64,000 bases of DNA from Kordiimonas laminariae (GCF_023008165.1 NZ_JAKQZA010000002.1:124001-188000); one strand, 5' to 3'. Counted from the stretch's first letter, positions 1-9,324 are shown. Numbers and translations are program-made. Notes: a model not told the origin generated them from the sequence alone.

Positions 1-249
1 CAACTTAGCGGATTTATGCTCACCGCTTACCGTAAAAGCCATCACGAATGTAGGCAGCATTCCCGCACCAACCAGCATCGCCAATTCTACTTTAAAAAAG
101 GCAAGTCCAGTAATAAGCATAATAAGCAGAGGTGTTACACCACTATATTCCTGATTACCTCTTCTCCGGCGTCTACGAATTGGCTTCTTGGCTGCCTCAG
201 AGCCTTTTGCCACCTTTTTATTTTTAGGCAGGGATGTTTTCTTTGCCAT
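1..249 (-). CDS. Basic membrane protein, unknown function (partial, runs off left edge)
   Basis: An open frame of 83 codons starts at the ATG at 249 and continues past position 1, so the C-terminus is not visible. A strong ribosome site (GGAGGTAGG) lies just before the start, over the last codons of the upstream pseudokinase gene, whose stop ends 2 nt earlier. The first 30 residues are very basic, with an Ala/Lys-rich stretch and then six arginines in a row. A hydrophobic region from about residue 39 to 73 is long enough for one or two membrane helices. I do not recognise the family. The tight coupling suggests the two products are made together and may act together at the membrane. Confidence 0.75.
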   Translation of the reverse strand, partial: MAKKTSLPKNKKVAKGSEAAKKPIRRRRRRGNQEYSGVTPLLIMLITGLAFFKVELAMLVGAGMLPTFVMAFTVSGEHKSAKL

Positions 250-251
250 AT

Positions 252-2282
252 CTACCTACCTCCAAAAAACGTAAAGAAACTGATCGTTACCAAACCAAAA
301 AACGCAATCATACGGGCTGCCTGATATCCACGTTTCCGGGCCATGATATCTGTCGGCAGGACCTTACGCATCAATCTGTTTTTCTCGCGTTCAAGTTTGC
401 GTACCAAGTTCGTAGCCTGAGAAAACTCTCTAGCATCAAGAGCTTGTGTTTGAGTAAGCTTAATATCCGAGATAAGTTTAGCAATATCTCCGGATTTCTT
501 GAGTTTCTCAACAGCGGTTTGTACCTGCTCTCTTCGTTTCTTATTTTTGAGTTCACGAATAGAAGGCGCCAACCCATCCACCAGTTTCTCACACAAGTGC
601 GGCAACGCTTCTAACTTCAATCGTTTCTGCAACAAACCAAAGAAATCAGCCGTCAGTGTATTGAACTTGGCCGGATTACTCTGAGATGCTGCCAGATTAT
701 TAAACTCACGCTCAAGATCCGTACCATGCGCTGCACAAAAAGCGGCCACATGGCGGTCCAGCAGGATATTTTTACCACCACCCACTGAAGAAAGCCTGTC
801 AAGCGCCCTCATTAACTGTGTTAAAGAACCAATCCAGACACTTTCAAAACGTGAACTAACACAAGGCATAATAGGATTGAGTTCATAAAGAACCCGCTCC
901 ATACCACGACCAAGTTGTTTGCTGGGGCCATGATCCAGTGCTTTTTTAATGCTAACAGATTGCACCGCAAAATTTGGATTTCGTTCCGCTACAATTTCAG
1001 TAAGCGAATTAAGGATTTTCGCATCAAATATCTCTGATGCCGAAGTCATTGTTTCTCGATCATCACGCGAGAAATATTCAGCAATTAGCCCTGGAAACCC
1101 GGAAATATTCAGCGCCATTCCTTTGTAATAAACCGGGCCAGTTGGGTGCAGGAACGAACATACCCGCGACACCATGAAATGATCATCTGACCTTGGCCCA
1201 CCATATCCTTCTTCAGGTTTGACGTTGATTACTTTTTCCAAACGCTCTGTCATTATTTCATCACGAAGTGAAATCTGCGTCCACGCAGGAAAATCAATGG
1301 ACTTTAAAAATTTTGCAGCATCAAGAGGATTACGGCCAAAGGCATCTGCCAATAAACGGCGTTCCACATAAGCCACGCCCATAAAGGTTGTAGGCTTGTT
1401 CATCGTCCAGGTGGTCATCGTTGTCCGTTTAGGCTTACCAACACCTTCAAACCAATCAAGAATGTCTTCAGCATTCCAGCGTTCATCGAGCGCGTCCGCC
1501 ATCAGACCTTTGGTTAAAGACCCTAATGCCCCCGGCATCTCCTGACCACCAGCCAACGCCCAATATGATCCCTGATTTATCCGAGCCATCATCAGGCTGT
1601 CTCGACTACGATTTTTCAGCAGATCTTGCCCAAAGTACAAACATAATAATGAAGCACCTAGTTGGTAGAAATCCGCATTTACATCGCCTTCACCACGACA
1701 GCTTTGGTCAGCGAACGCTAGTTCAAGAGGCTCGAGCCCTGTTGGCAGTTTGTAACCGGCAGGAAAGCTATAACTTTCTCCCAGCACAACTTCATCACTG
1801 CCAGGTTCGGCAAAGTACATATTCGTTGGCGCAATATAACGGTGGACCAAACCGCGCTTATGCAATTCAGCAAGCGCCTTCAAAAGGGAAAGTACAACAT
1901 TATGCCTAAGCTTATTCGGATTAAGTTCAGGGTGTAACGTACCATCAGGCGACAATAACGCACCACCAGTAGGCCTTTTAAAGATAGTTACAAGGCGCTG
2001 CTTACGCCCCTTAACATCAACATTCATCAAACCGCGATCTACCGGGTTAACGGCATTTGCGATTGGCCGCGATTTTAGGCTTTTATAAAATTCGTTTCTG
2101 ATAGGTACAGTAGGGTGATGTACAAACCCATATAAAGGAACGTTAGGCTTCTCTTTATCTTGCACCTCAAAAGCCAAGCCACCATGCGAATTAAATTCAA
2201 CCAACGGGGCCTTGGCATTCAATACATATCTATCACCAAATGCCGTCTGCCCAGACGGTACTGGCGTCTTCTCTCCACTCAA
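252..2282 (-). CDS. Tail-anchored pseudokinase-like protein
   Basis: 676 aa. The first ~280 residues follow a eukaryotic-type Ser/Thr kinase fold. HRYIAPTN (147-154) stands where HRDxKPxN is expected, so catalytic Asp and Lys are replaced by Tyr and Ala. VVLGES (165-170) stands where the DFG metal-binding motif is expected, and ADFYQLGA (203-210) matches the helix-F motif. No Lys is visible in the beta-3 position. It should therefore be a pseudokinase, acting as scaffold or sensor. Residues 280-640 are helical and charged with no family I recognise; the last ~22 residues (to FFTFFGGR) are hydrophobic and look like a C-terminal membrane anchor. The start is TTG at 2282, preceded by AGAGGA. It is coupled to the basic membrane protein downstream. 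Confidence 0.75.
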   Translation of the reverse strand: MSGEKTPVPSGQTAFGDRYVLNAKAPLVEFNSHGGLAFEVQDKEKPNVPLYGFVHHPTVPIRNEFYKSLKSRPIANAVNPVDRGLMNVDVKGRKQRLVTIFKRPTGGALLSPDGTLHPELNPNKLRHNVVLSLLKALAELHKRGLVHRYIAPTNMYFAEPGSDEVVLGESYSFPAGYKLPTGLEPLELAFADQSCRGEGDVNADFYQLGASLLCLYFGQDLLKNRSRDSLMMARINQGSYWALAGGQEMPGALGSLTKGLMADALDERWNAEDILDWFEGVGKPKRTTMTTWTMNKPTTFMGVAYVERRLLADAFGRNPLDAAKFLKSIDFPAWTQISLRDEIMTERLEKVINVKPEEGYGGPRSDDHFMVSRVCSFLHPTGPVYYKGMALNISGFPGLIAEYFSRDDRETMTSASEIFDAKILNSLTEIVAERNPNFAVQSVSIKKALDHGPSKQLGRGMERVLYELNPIMPCVSSRFESVWIGSLTQLMRALDRLSSVGGGKNILLDRHVAAFCAAHGTDLEREFNNLAASQSNPAKFNTLTADFFGLLQKRLKLEALPHLCEKLVDGLAPSIRELKNKKRREQVQTAVEKLKKSGDIAKLISDIKLTQTQALDAREFSQATNLVRKLEREKNRLMRKVLPTDIMARKRGYQAARMIAFFGLVTISFFTFFGGR

Positions 2283-2473
2283 GCGTATTTCCTCTCACAT
2301 CCGCTGTGGCTTATAAGTTGTACCCCAAACAACGTATAAGTAGACTATATCACTAAGGAATTGCGTTCTTGTAGATCAATCCTATTATTTCAACAACTCT
2401 CAAGCATGTGTCGGAACCCAGATCAATCCGCTTCCAATTAATATAAAAACACTAGTCGGGCTAATTTTTCCAC

Positions 2474-2511
2474 AAAAAAAGCCGCCTAACCAATGGGTTA
2501 AACGGCTTTTT
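2474..2511 (-). terminator. Intrinsic terminator after purA
   Basis: Inverted arms at 2481-2491 and 2500-2510 (GCCG..TAACC against GGTTA..CGGC) with two central mismatches are followed on the minus strand by a run of seven T (2474-2480). It lies about 20 nt past the purA stop. The plus side also ends in a short T run, so it could stop transcription both ways. Confidence 0.8.
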
Positions 2512-2531
2512 ATTAAAAATTCAAGCATTTT

Positions 2532-3821
2532 CTACTTAAAAGGGTCTTTTACAAGTATAGTGTCATCACGCTCAGGGCTTGTTGAAAGAAGTGCTACAGG
2601 CACCCCGATAAGCTCTTCAATGCGACGGATATACTTCACTGCTTTTGCAGGAAGGTCTGCCCAGCTACGCGCACCAAATGTTGTTTCATCCCAACCTTCT
2701 AGCGTTTCATATACCGGCTCAACATTCGCCTGGTCTTCCATGCCATACGGTAGGTAATCAATCACTTCGCCATTATGCTTGTAGCCCACACAAACTTTAA
2801 GTTCTTCAAGGCCATCAAGTACATCAAGCTTTGTAAGCGCGATACCAGTAACACCTCCAACAGCAAGGCTCTGGCGAACAAGAACAGCGTCAAACCAACC
2901 ACAGCGGCGGCTACGGCCTGTTACAGTACCAAATTCATGGCCTTTTTCACCAAGGAACTGGCCAATTTCATTTTCCTGCTCTGTCGGGAATGGGCCGGAA
3001 CCAACACGTGTTGTGTAGGCTTTAGTAATACCGAGGACATAATCAAGGCTATCAGGACCTAGGCCAGTACCGCCAGCCGCCTGGCCAGCGATTGTGTTTG
3101 ATGATGTCACAAACGGGTATGTACCGTGATCAATATCAAGAAGTGTACCTTGCGCACCTTCAAACAGAATGCGCTTACCTTCTTTTTCAGCGTCTTCAAG
3201 TGTACGCCATACATTGTTCATGTACGGAAGAATCTCACCAGCAATCTTCATTAGATCGTCAGTAATCTCTTTCGCATCGATTGCGTCGTGGCCAAGACCT
3301 TTGCGAAGAGCATTATGGTGCGTCAGCGCTACTTCAAGGCGCGCTTCCACAAGCTCACGAGACTGAAGATCACAAATACGAAGTGCCCGGCGACCAACCT
3401 TATCTTCATAAGCTGGGCCGATACCACGGCGCGTTGTGCCAATTTTAACACCCTTTGTTGCATCTTCGCGAAGCGCATCAAGCTCACGGTGATAAGGCAT
3501 AATCAGCGTAGCGTTTGCTGCGATCTGAAGTGTTTTAGGGTTAATTTCAACACCCTGACCACGAAGCGTATCGATCTCTTTGAGAAGCGCCCACGGGTCA
3601 ACAACAACACCGTTACCAATAACACTTACTTTACCGCCACGTACGATACCTGATGGTAGTAGTGATAGCTTGTAAACATTACCGTCGATCACAAGAGTAT
3701 GGCCGGCATTATGACCACCTTGGAAACGTGCAACAACTTCCGCACGCTCACAGAGCCAATCAACAATTTTGCCCTTGCCTTCGTCGCCCCATTGGGTACC
3801 GACTACAACAACGTTGCCCAT
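2532..3821 (-). CDS. purA: Adenylosuccinate synthetase
   Basis: 429 aa, the usual family length. It catalyses the GTP-dependent joining of IMP and aspartate to adenylosuccinate, the first committed step to AMP, in the cytoplasm. The N-terminus carries the P-loop-like GDEGKGK motif with the conserved catalytic Asp, followed by GGHNAGHT with the catalytic His. GIGPAYEDK and the switch-like GTTRRGIGP segment are intact. The start is ATG at 3821 with AAGGG upstream. It is the last gene of serC-serA-hisZ-purA, 52 nt after hisZ, and is followed by a strong terminator. purA next to hisZ is common in Alphaproteobacteria. Confidence 0.97.
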   Translation of the reverse strand: MGNVVVVGTQWGDEGKGKIVDWLCERAEVVARFQGGHNAGHTLVIDGNVYKLSLLPSGIVRGGKVSVIGNGVVVDPWALLKEIDTLRGQGVEINPKTLQIAANATLIMPYHRELDALREDATKGVKIGTTRRGIGPAYEDKVGRRALRICDLQSRELVEARLEVALTHHNALRKGLGHDAIDAKEITDDLMKIAGEILPYMNNVWRTLEDAEKEGKRILFEGAQGTLLDIDHGTYPFVTSSNTIAGQAAGGTGLGPDSLDYVLGITKAYTTRVGSGPFPTEQENEIGQFLGEKGHEFGTVTGRSRRCGWFDAVLVRQSLAVGGVTGIALTKLDVLDGLEELKVCVGYKHNGEVIDYLPYGMEDQANVEPVYETLEGWDETTFGARSWADLPAKAVKYIRRIEELIGVPVALLSTSPERDDTILVKDPFK

Positions 3822-3873
3822 GCCAAATTCCCTTCAAATAAGATTTGCCTCTGCTTACATTCCACTGAGAGGC

Positions 3874-5049
3874 TTAAATAGCGCTGATTGCGCCTTTCGC
3901 ATAAACGTGGCTACACCCTAGCCGAGCCGCTTCTTTCTCGAAATCTGACCCATCTGTCAAGCCCTGAATCGTTCTAAAGCCCTCTTCACGCAATTTCTTA
4001 CCCTCAGATGCATCGGTTCCTTTTGGAAGGTAAACCCTGCTAACAGGCTGTAATGGCTCAACTGCACCCATCAAACTATCCAGATACACAGAAAAACCTG
4101 TTGCATCTTCTGCGTGCCCATCAGGATGAATAACCTGGTAGCGACCACCTCTTCCTAGCTCACTGGACCCACCTTTTGCAAATAAGGCGAAACCGATTCC
4201 CGTCTTATACTCAAAACCGTGGGTTTCGCATGGGTCGGCCGTAATCTGCATATCAGGCAGGCGCTTACCAAGCATTTCAACAAGTGATGCGAGGCGTTTT
4301 ACAAGCTTGCCAGCTTCTCCATTCAATTCGAGAGCAGAAAGAACCTCAACTGCATCTTCAGCAGGTCCTGCTGCCGAAAGTAGTTTTTCAAAAATCGCAC
4401 GAGGTTCTGGCGCTAATTCCGCCAGCGCCCCAATATCCTTGGCATCAAGTGCTTCAAGAACATGATCTTTTACATTCAATTCTAGTCCAAAACCGTCGCA
4501 AAGCATCGCAGCAAGCGGTGCAATAGTTAGGTCAAGCGTGAGATCAGCAATTCCCACAGCCTCAAGAGCTTCAACGGAAATAGCGATCACTTCAAGTTCA
4601 GCATCGATTGCGTCGCTGCCTACAAGCTCGACACCAGCTTGAATGAACTGGCGATCAGGCCTGATCTGGCTGCCTTTAGTGCGCAATACACTACCGGCAT
4701 ACGCAAGCCTGAGCGGTCGTGGGCTATCTGCAAGACGAGTAGCCGCAAGACGCGCCATCTGAATGGTCATATCCGCCCTTACAGCCATCATACGCTGTGT
4801 GTCAGGATCCATCAGGCGGAACATTTGCTTGCCTTTGGTGCTACCCGCGCCAACAAGCAGGCTGTCTTCATATTCGACAACCGGGGGAGAAACCCTGTCA
4901 TGACCATGAGAAAGGAAGGTATCCACAAGTTTACGTACTAGTGTTGCTTCCTGTTCAGCCTTTGGTGCAAGCTGATCACGAAACCCTTCTGGCAACAATG
5001 CCTGACGGGCATATGCACTTCCCGCCACTTTCTTTGAAGGCCCATTCAT
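3874..5049 (-). CDS. hisZ: ATP phosphoribosyltransferase regulatory subunit
   Basis: 391 aa. HisZ is a histidyl-tRNA-synthetase-like protein without tRNA charging activity that partners short-form HisG to make and regulate the first enzyme of histidine synthesis. The class II synthetase-like core is visible: LLPEGFRD near the N-terminus, then VRADMTIQMAR and LAYAGSVLR, and a glycine-rich GRGGRY motif late in the protein. hisG is not in the window, so the catalytic partner must be encoded elsewhere. It lies 32 nt after serA and 52 nt before purA, suggesting one transcript. A true HisRS would be longer and keep a C-terminal anticodon domain. Confidence 0.9.
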   Translation of the reverse strand: MNGPSKKVAGSAYARQALLPEGFRDQLAPKAEQEATLVRKLVDTFLSHGHDRVSPPVVEYEDSLLVGAGSTKGKQMFRLMDPDTQRMMAVRADMTIQMARLAATRLADSPRPLRLAYAGSVLRTKGSQIRPDRQFIQAGVELVGSDAIDAELEVIAISVEALEAVGIADLTLDLTIAPLAAMLCDGFGLELNVKDHVLEALDAKDIGALAELAPEPRAIFEKLLSAAGPAEDAVEVLSALELNGEAGKLVKRLASLVEMLGKRLPDMQITADPCETHGFEYKTGIGFALFAKGGSSELGRGGRYQVIHPDGHAEDATGFSVYLDSLMGAVEPLQPVSRVYLPKGTDASEGKKLREEGFRTIQGLTDGSDFEKEAARLGCSHVYAKGAISAI

Positions 5050-5081
5050 GGGGTTACTCCCTGATGTTTAAACGAACGCCA

Positions 5082-6659
5082 TTAGAAATTAAGGCGTTTT
5101 GCCTGACGTACATGCGCAAGTGCAGCCAATTGGTCAAGCACTATATCCTTAAGTGGTTGGTCAACCGCAACTAATGCGACCGCCTCTTCGCCTTCAATAC
5201 GGCGGCCAAGGGCAAATGTCGCCACGTTTACACCGTTATAACCAAGAAGTGACCCGAGGGCACCGATAAAGCCCGGCTTATCATCATTCACAATATAGAG
5301 CATGCTAGGTGCAAGTTCTGCCTCAAGGCGGACACCATCTACATCCACAAGGCGCGGTGAACCATTGGCAAAAAGTGTTCCAGCGACCGTACGTTCACCA
5401 CGATCCGTTTCCACTGTCAGGCGTACAAGGGTGTGATAGTCGCCTTCCCTATCGTGTTTCACTTCAGTGATCTGGATATTACGTTCTTTGGCAATCACTG
5501 GCGCGTTCACCATATTCACACTGCTCATCAGCGGAGACAAAAGACCTTCAAGCATCACTGCACTCAGCGGGTTCGTATTCAATGTTGCTGCATGACCTTC
5601 ATACTCAATAACCACACGCTTCAGGCCCGTTTCCGTAATCTGCCCGGCGAATGCACCAACCTGCTCAACAAGCGCCATATAAGGCTTCAATTTCGGAGCT
5701 TCTTCCGCGGTGATAGATGGCATATTAAGCGCATTTGTCACACCACCGGTTAATAGATACTCAGCCATTTGCTCGGCAACTTGCAGCGCAACATTCACCT
5801 GCGCTTCAGAGGTAGATGCACCAAGGTGTGGCGTACAAATAACCTTTTCATGGCCAAAAAGTGGGTTTTCTTTAGCAGGTTCCACTTCAAACACATCGAG
5901 CGCCGCACCAGCTACTTTACCAGCATCCAAAGCTTCAAGAAGGGCTGGCTCATCTACAAGACCGCCGCGAGCACAGTTTACAATGCGCACGCCGTCCTTC
6001 ATCTTCTTGAAGGCGTCTTTACCCACAACACCCCGTGTCTGGTCAGTAAGCGGCGTGTGAAGACTGATAACATCCGCGCGCTCAAACAGTTCATCAAGTT
6101 CCACTTTTGTAATGCCTAGATCAGCTGCGCGCTCCACCGCCAGATAAGGGTCAAACGCAATAACCTTCATCTTCAGACCAAGAGCCCGATCCGCAACCAC
6201 GGAACCAATGTTACCACAACCGATAAGGCCAAGTGTTTTGCCTGTAAGTTCCATTCCCATGAACTTAGACTTTTCCCACTTACCTTCATGAGTAGACGCA
6301 TTTGCCTGCGGGATTTGGCGGCAAAGGGCCATCATCATACTGATTGCATGTTCTGCCGTGGTGATAGAGTTACCAAACGGCGTATTCATTACCACCACAC
6401 CGTTGTTTGTCGCCTCGGGGACATCGATGTTATCCACACCAATACCAGCACGGCCAATAACCTTAAGGTTCTTTGCGGCCTTCAATACATTAGGCGTTAC
6501 CTTAGTGGCGGAACGGATAGCTAAGCCATCGTAATCGCCGATAATTTCAATCAGCTCTTCTTTGCTCAGCCCCGGCTTGAAATCAACTTCAACACCGCGC
6601 TCTTTGAATGTTTGCTCTGCAAGTGGGCTCATTTTGTCAGAAATCAGTACCTTAGGCAT
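5082..6659 (-). CDS. serA: D-3-phosphoglycerate dehydrogenase
   Basis: 525 aa, the long form with an intervening domain and a C-terminal ACT domain. It oxidises 3-phosphoglycerate to 3-phosphohydroxypyruvate with NAD+, the first step of serine synthesis. The Rossmann motif GLIGCGNIG lies near residue 145, NCARGGLVDE and the catalytic-His segment TPHLGAST follow, and the last ~75 residues (from about MLYIVNDDKPGFIG) form the ACT domain that usually binds serine for feedback control. It lies 80 nt downstream of serC, which makes the next-but-one enzyme of the same pathway. Confidence 0.96.
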   Translation of the reverse strand: MPKVLISDKMSPLAEQTFKERGVEVDFKPGLSKEELIEIIGDYDGLAIRSATKVTPNVLKAAKNLKVIGRAGIGVDNIDVPEATNNGVVVMNTPFGNSITTAEHAISMMMALCRQIPQANASTHEGKWEKSKFMGMELTGKTLGLIGCGNIGSVVADRALGLKMKVIAFDPYLAVERAADLGITKVELDELFERADVISLHTPLTDQTRGVVGKDAFKKMKDGVRIVNCARGGLVDEPALLEALDAGKVAGAALDVFEVEPAKENPLFGHEKVICTPHLGASTSEAQVNVALQVAEQMAEYLLTGGVTNALNMPSITAEEAPKLKPYMALVEQVGAFAGQITETGLKRVVIEYEGHAATLNTNPLSAVMLEGLLSPLMSSVNMVNAPVIAKERNIQITEVKHDREGDYHTLVRLTVETDRGERTVAGTLFANGSPRLVDVDGVRLEAELAPSMLYIVNDDKPGFIGALGSLLGYNGVNVATFALGRRIEGEEAVALVAVDQPLKDIVLDQLAALAHVRQAKRLNF

Positions 6660-6739
6660 GATCCAACCCTTTCATAAAATCTCAAATCTTTTGTTTGGGA
6701 AAGGCCGAGTGTCCCGACCTTGATCAGTCTAGGTGCCGA

Positions 6740-7900
6740 TTATTCGGCAAATGAAGCTTTAACTTCTGCATAGGCCCAATCGAGCCACTCTGTAAGAATG
6801 GCAAGATCGGAAGCATCGACTGTAGCGCCCGCCCAGATACGCAGGCCCGGAGGTGCATCACGGTATGCGCCAATATCAAACGCCACACCTTCTTCATCCA
6901 GTAGAGCTGCGAGTTTCTTCGGCACTGCCGCTTGCGCCTCAGCATCCAAGCCTGCAAGCCAGGGGTCTTTCACCTTCAGGCAAACTGAGGTGTTGGAGAT
7001 CGTTGTTGCATCTTCCGCAAGCAGCGCCGCCCAATCAGATGTTTCCACCCAATCCGAAATTGCTTTAAGATTCGCTTCAGAACGCGCAATCAATCCATTA
7101 AGACCGCCAAGAGCATCAGCCCATTCAAGCGCATCAATATAATCTTCCACACACAGCATGGATGGCGTGTTGATTGTGGCACCGGTGAAGATACCCTCAA
7201 TCAGTTTTCCACCTTTCGTAAGGCGGAAAATTTTTGGCATAGGCCACGCTGGTGTATAGCTCTCAAGGCGTTCAACAGCACGCGGGGAGAGAATAAGCAC
7301 ACCGTGAGCACCTTCACCGCCCAGTACTTTCTGCCAGCTATATGTGGTTACATCCAATTTGTCCCACGGCAGATCCATAGCGAACGCTGCCGACGTGGCA
7401 TCACAAATTGTCAGGCCTTCACGGTCATCCTTGATCCAGTCAGCATTCGGAACTTTCACGCCAGATGTTGTACCATTCCATGTGAACACGACATCGCGGT
7501 CAGTATCTACTGCGCCAAGATCAGGGAGTTTGCCGTAATCGGCTTCAAAAATTCTTACATCATCAAGCTTAAGCTGCTTGGAAACATCGGTTATCCAGCC
7601 CTTACCAAAGCTTTCCCACGCCAGCATATCAACACCGCGTGCACCAAGAAGCGACCATAATGCAGCTTCAACTGCACCAGTATCAGACGCAGGCATAATG
7701 CCGATGCGGTAATCATCTGGTACACCAAGGATTTCACGAGTTTTTTCTAAAGCATACGCGAGCCGGGCTTTACCGGGCTTAGAACGATGTGAACGCCCAA
7801 GAAGAGCGTTTTTAAGAACATCCTGTGTCCAACCAGGACGTTTAGCGCACGGACCAGAGCTAAACTCCGGGCGCACGGGTGCCTTTAGTGGCTTTGTCAT
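6740..7900 (-). CDS. serC: Phosphoserine aminotransferase
   Basis: 386 aa from the ATG at 7900. It converts 3-phosphohydroxypyruvate and glutamate to phosphoserine using [15 protein letters not shown] at the N-terminus is typical of the alphaproteobacterial SerC branch, and [15 protein letters not shown] holds the PLP lysine. The frame stays open upstream to 7954, but that extension overlaps the structured leader RNA, while the ATG at 7900 has GGAAGG at good spacing, so I chose 7900. It is the first gene of serC-serA-hisZ-purA. Confidence 0.95.
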   Translation of the reverse strand: MTKPLKAPVRPEFSSGPCAKRPGWTQDVLKNALLGRSHRSKPGKARLAYALEKTREILGVPDDYRIGIMPASDTGAVEAALWSLLGARGVDMLAWESFGKGWITDVSKQLKLDDVRIFEADYGKLPDLGAVDTDRDVVFTWNGTTSGVKVPNADWIKDDREGLTICDATSAAFAMDLPWDKLDVTTYSWQKVLGGEGAHGVLILSPRAVERLESYTPAWPMPKIFRLTKGGKLIEGIFTGATINTPSMLCVEDYIDALEWADALGGLNGLIARSEANLKAISDWVETSDWAALLAEDATTISNTSVCLKVKDPWLAGLDAEAQAAVPKKLAALLDEEGVAFDIGAYRDAPPGLRIWAGATVDASDLAILTEWLDWAYAEVKASFAE

Positions 7901-7999
7901 GTCTCTAACCTTCCAGTTAGTTGCGCCTCGTTGGGGAGGCGTGTCCCAATACAAGTGCTGACCTCGCAGACAACTGCTTCCCAGTTGGGGGAAGTACCA
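7901..7999 (-). ncRNA. serC leader RNA motif (cis-regulatory)
   Basis: Between the predicted transcription start (~7999) and the serC ATG, the minus strand reads as a compact structured leader. It includes a perfect 6-bp hairpin (arms 7924-7929 and 7936-7941, CGCCTC/GAGGCG, loop CCCAAC) just before the ribosome site, and a CCCAACTGGGAAGCAGTTG region further 5'. Its position directly before serC, its size, and the C-rich loop hairpin match the serC motif reported in Alphaproteobacteria as a putative cis-regulator of serC-serA. Its ligand or mechanism is not known to me. A covariance-model search would settle the identity. Confidence 0.7.
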
Positions 8000-8005
8000 A
8001 GGCCG

Positions 8006-8034
8006 GAGATATGTGAAATATTAGGAATAGTCAA
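8006..8034 (-). promoter_or_regulatory. Sigma-70-type promoter for serC operon
   Basis: On the minus strand, TTGACT (8029-8034) and TATCTC (8006-8011) are separated by exactly 17 nt. Transcription would start near 7999, giving a leader of about 98 nt that coincides with the serC RNA motif. Confidence 0.65.
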
Positions 8035-8167
8035 CTAAGTATTTTTGAAAGATTTAAGAAGTTTTCTTGCCACTCATCAAAACCGCTTTGGAAACAAAGG
8101 GATTCTATTTCTGCGCCGTATCACTGAACGGGCCAACAATAACGTAAATCAAATTAAAGGCTTCAAG

Positions 8168-8692
8168 ATGCCACGTTCAGTGACTTTACCCGTAATAATC
8201 TCCACCGCTCTCGTAATCACCGCCTGTTCAGGCAAGAACGAACGGCCTGATAAACAGCAACACACCAGAAACATTGAAAGCCGGTATCAAGAATTTATAC
8301 AGCGCTGGGATTTAGACACAGATGGTCTCGTCACCTGCAAAGATACTGTTAAGAAAAATAAAGCTCTATTTACACAGTTGGATTTGGATAAAAACCTGGT
8401 CGTCACCCGCCGGGAATTCGGTGAAATCATGTTTCATGATAAAAGCTACCGTTTCATCCCCTTTGAACAAATAGATAACAATGCTGACGGCGTAATCAGC
8501 GAAGCAGAATTTGCGAACACCCCAAATCATATCTTCACCCGTTTCGATAAAGACGGAAACTGCAATGTCTCAAAACAAGAGTTCGCCATTGCCGCTAAAG
8601 AAATCGCATCAGAGAGACGTCGCAGTAAGGGGCAAGGCAGAAGACCTGGAGGAAAAGGCGGTGGCCGCGGCAAGCCTCAAGGCACATTTTAA
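8168..8692 (+). CDS. EF-hand lipoprotein (first of pair)
   Basis: 174 aa from the ATG at 8168, which has AAAGG upstream. The frame is open back to 8045, but that extension would bury the signal peptide. The N-terminus is a lipoprotein signal ending in ITAC, so the protein should be acylated at Cys and exported. Four EF-hand-like loops follow: DLDTDGLVTCKD, DLDKNLVVTRRE, DNNADGVISEAE and DKDGNCNVSKQE; the third is closest to a canonical calcium loop. The C-terminus is a Gly/Arg/Lys-rich basic tail. Two cysteines within the loops could form a disulfide. It probably binds Ca2+ in the envelope; the partner is unknown. Confidence 0.8.
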   Translation: MPRSVTLPVIISTALVITACSGKNERPDKQQHTRNIESRYQEFIQRWDLDTDGLVTCKDTVKKNKALFTQLDLDKNLVVTRREFGEIMFHDKSYRFIPFEQIDNNADGVISEAEFANTPNHIFTRFDKDGNCNVSKQEFAIAAKEIASERRRSKGQGRRPGGKGGGRGKPQGTF

Positions 8693-8709
8693 CCACACTT
8701 AATCGTTAG

Positions 8710-8757
8710 AGCAGGATGATTGTAAATACTGTTGACACACCCGCAGGTTTCCTGCTC
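8710..8757. repeat. 8-bp inverted repeat between the EF-hand genes
   Basis: GAGCAGGA (8710-8717) and TCCTGCTC (8750-8757) are perfect inverted arms 32 nt apart. The left end resembles the AGAGCAGGATGATT-like ends of intergenic repeats scattered through some alphaproteobacterial genomes. No second copy was seen in the window. A TTGACA (8732-8737) lies inside but has no convincing -10 at normal spacing. Confidence 0.45.
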
Positions 8758-8784
8758 CATTCATGGAAGTGATTAATTATATGG

Positions 8785-9324
8785 TTGGCAACTGTGCATA
8801 AAAACAAGCTGTTCATTTCAATTTCTACCGCCTGCATTCTTCTTGGTGCTTGCAGCAAAAAGGATATTGATCCAATTACCCAAATCCCACCTGCACGGGC
8901 GGAACAGATTTACAACCGTGTTGTTCGCGAGTGGGATGAGAATAAAGACGGTAAAGCCAGCTGCGAAGATGTCGCTGTTCGCCGAAGAGCTTTGTTTAAA
9001 GTTGTAGATGCAGATAAAAGCGGTGATCTATGGCCTGGTGAATACCGTTTAGCCAAATTTGAAGATCGTTCTTTCCATTTCTTTGAGTTCCCTAAAGCGG
9101 ATGTAGACGAATCCGGCCGTATCGAACTTGATGAATTTATCGCTATTCCACCAAGCCGTTTCCAAGGCTTTGATGCTGACAGTGATTGTCTGATTTCAAA
9201 GGAAGAAGCGCTACGCGCTGAAATCGCTGCCATCAGAAGTGGGGAAAGACGTCGTTCTGCTAAATCAGAAAAGAATAAGAAAAACGACGAAAAAGTAGAA
9301 GAACTGCTCCCTATTCCTGATTAG
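8785..9324 (+). CDS. EF-hand lipoprotein (second of pair)
   Basis: About 179 aa, paralogous in layout to the gene 92 nt upstream. The N-terminus has a lipoprotein signal ending in LLGAC. Four EF-hand-like loops follow: DENKDGKASCED, DADKSGDLWPGE, DVDESGRIELDE and DADSDCLISKEE; the second and third look able to bind Ca2+. The tail is Lys/Glu-rich. The start is uncertain: TTG at 8785 or GTG at 8794 are both in frame, while the ATG at 8781 is out of frame and encodes only six residues. The stop overlaps a hairpin shared with the convergent hydrolase gene. Confidence 0.8.
   Translation: MATVHKNKLFISISTACILLGACSKKDIDPITQIPPARAEQIYNRVVREWDENKDGKASCEDVAVRRRALFKVVDADKSGDLWPGEYRLAKFEDRSFHFFEFPKADVDESGRIELDEFIAIPPSRFQGFDADSDCLISKEEALRAEIAAIRSGERRRSAKSEKNKKNDEKVEELLPIPD

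Noticed and set aside
6660-6739. Hairpin between serC and serA (GGTCGG..CGGCC then TTTCCC)
   Set aside because: The stem needs wobble pairs and the T run is short; more likely intergenic structure than a terminator.
7901-7954. N-terminal extension of serC to 7954
   Set aside because: It would be translated from the leader RNA hairpin, and the ATG at 7900 has its own strong ribosome site and matches SerC family length.
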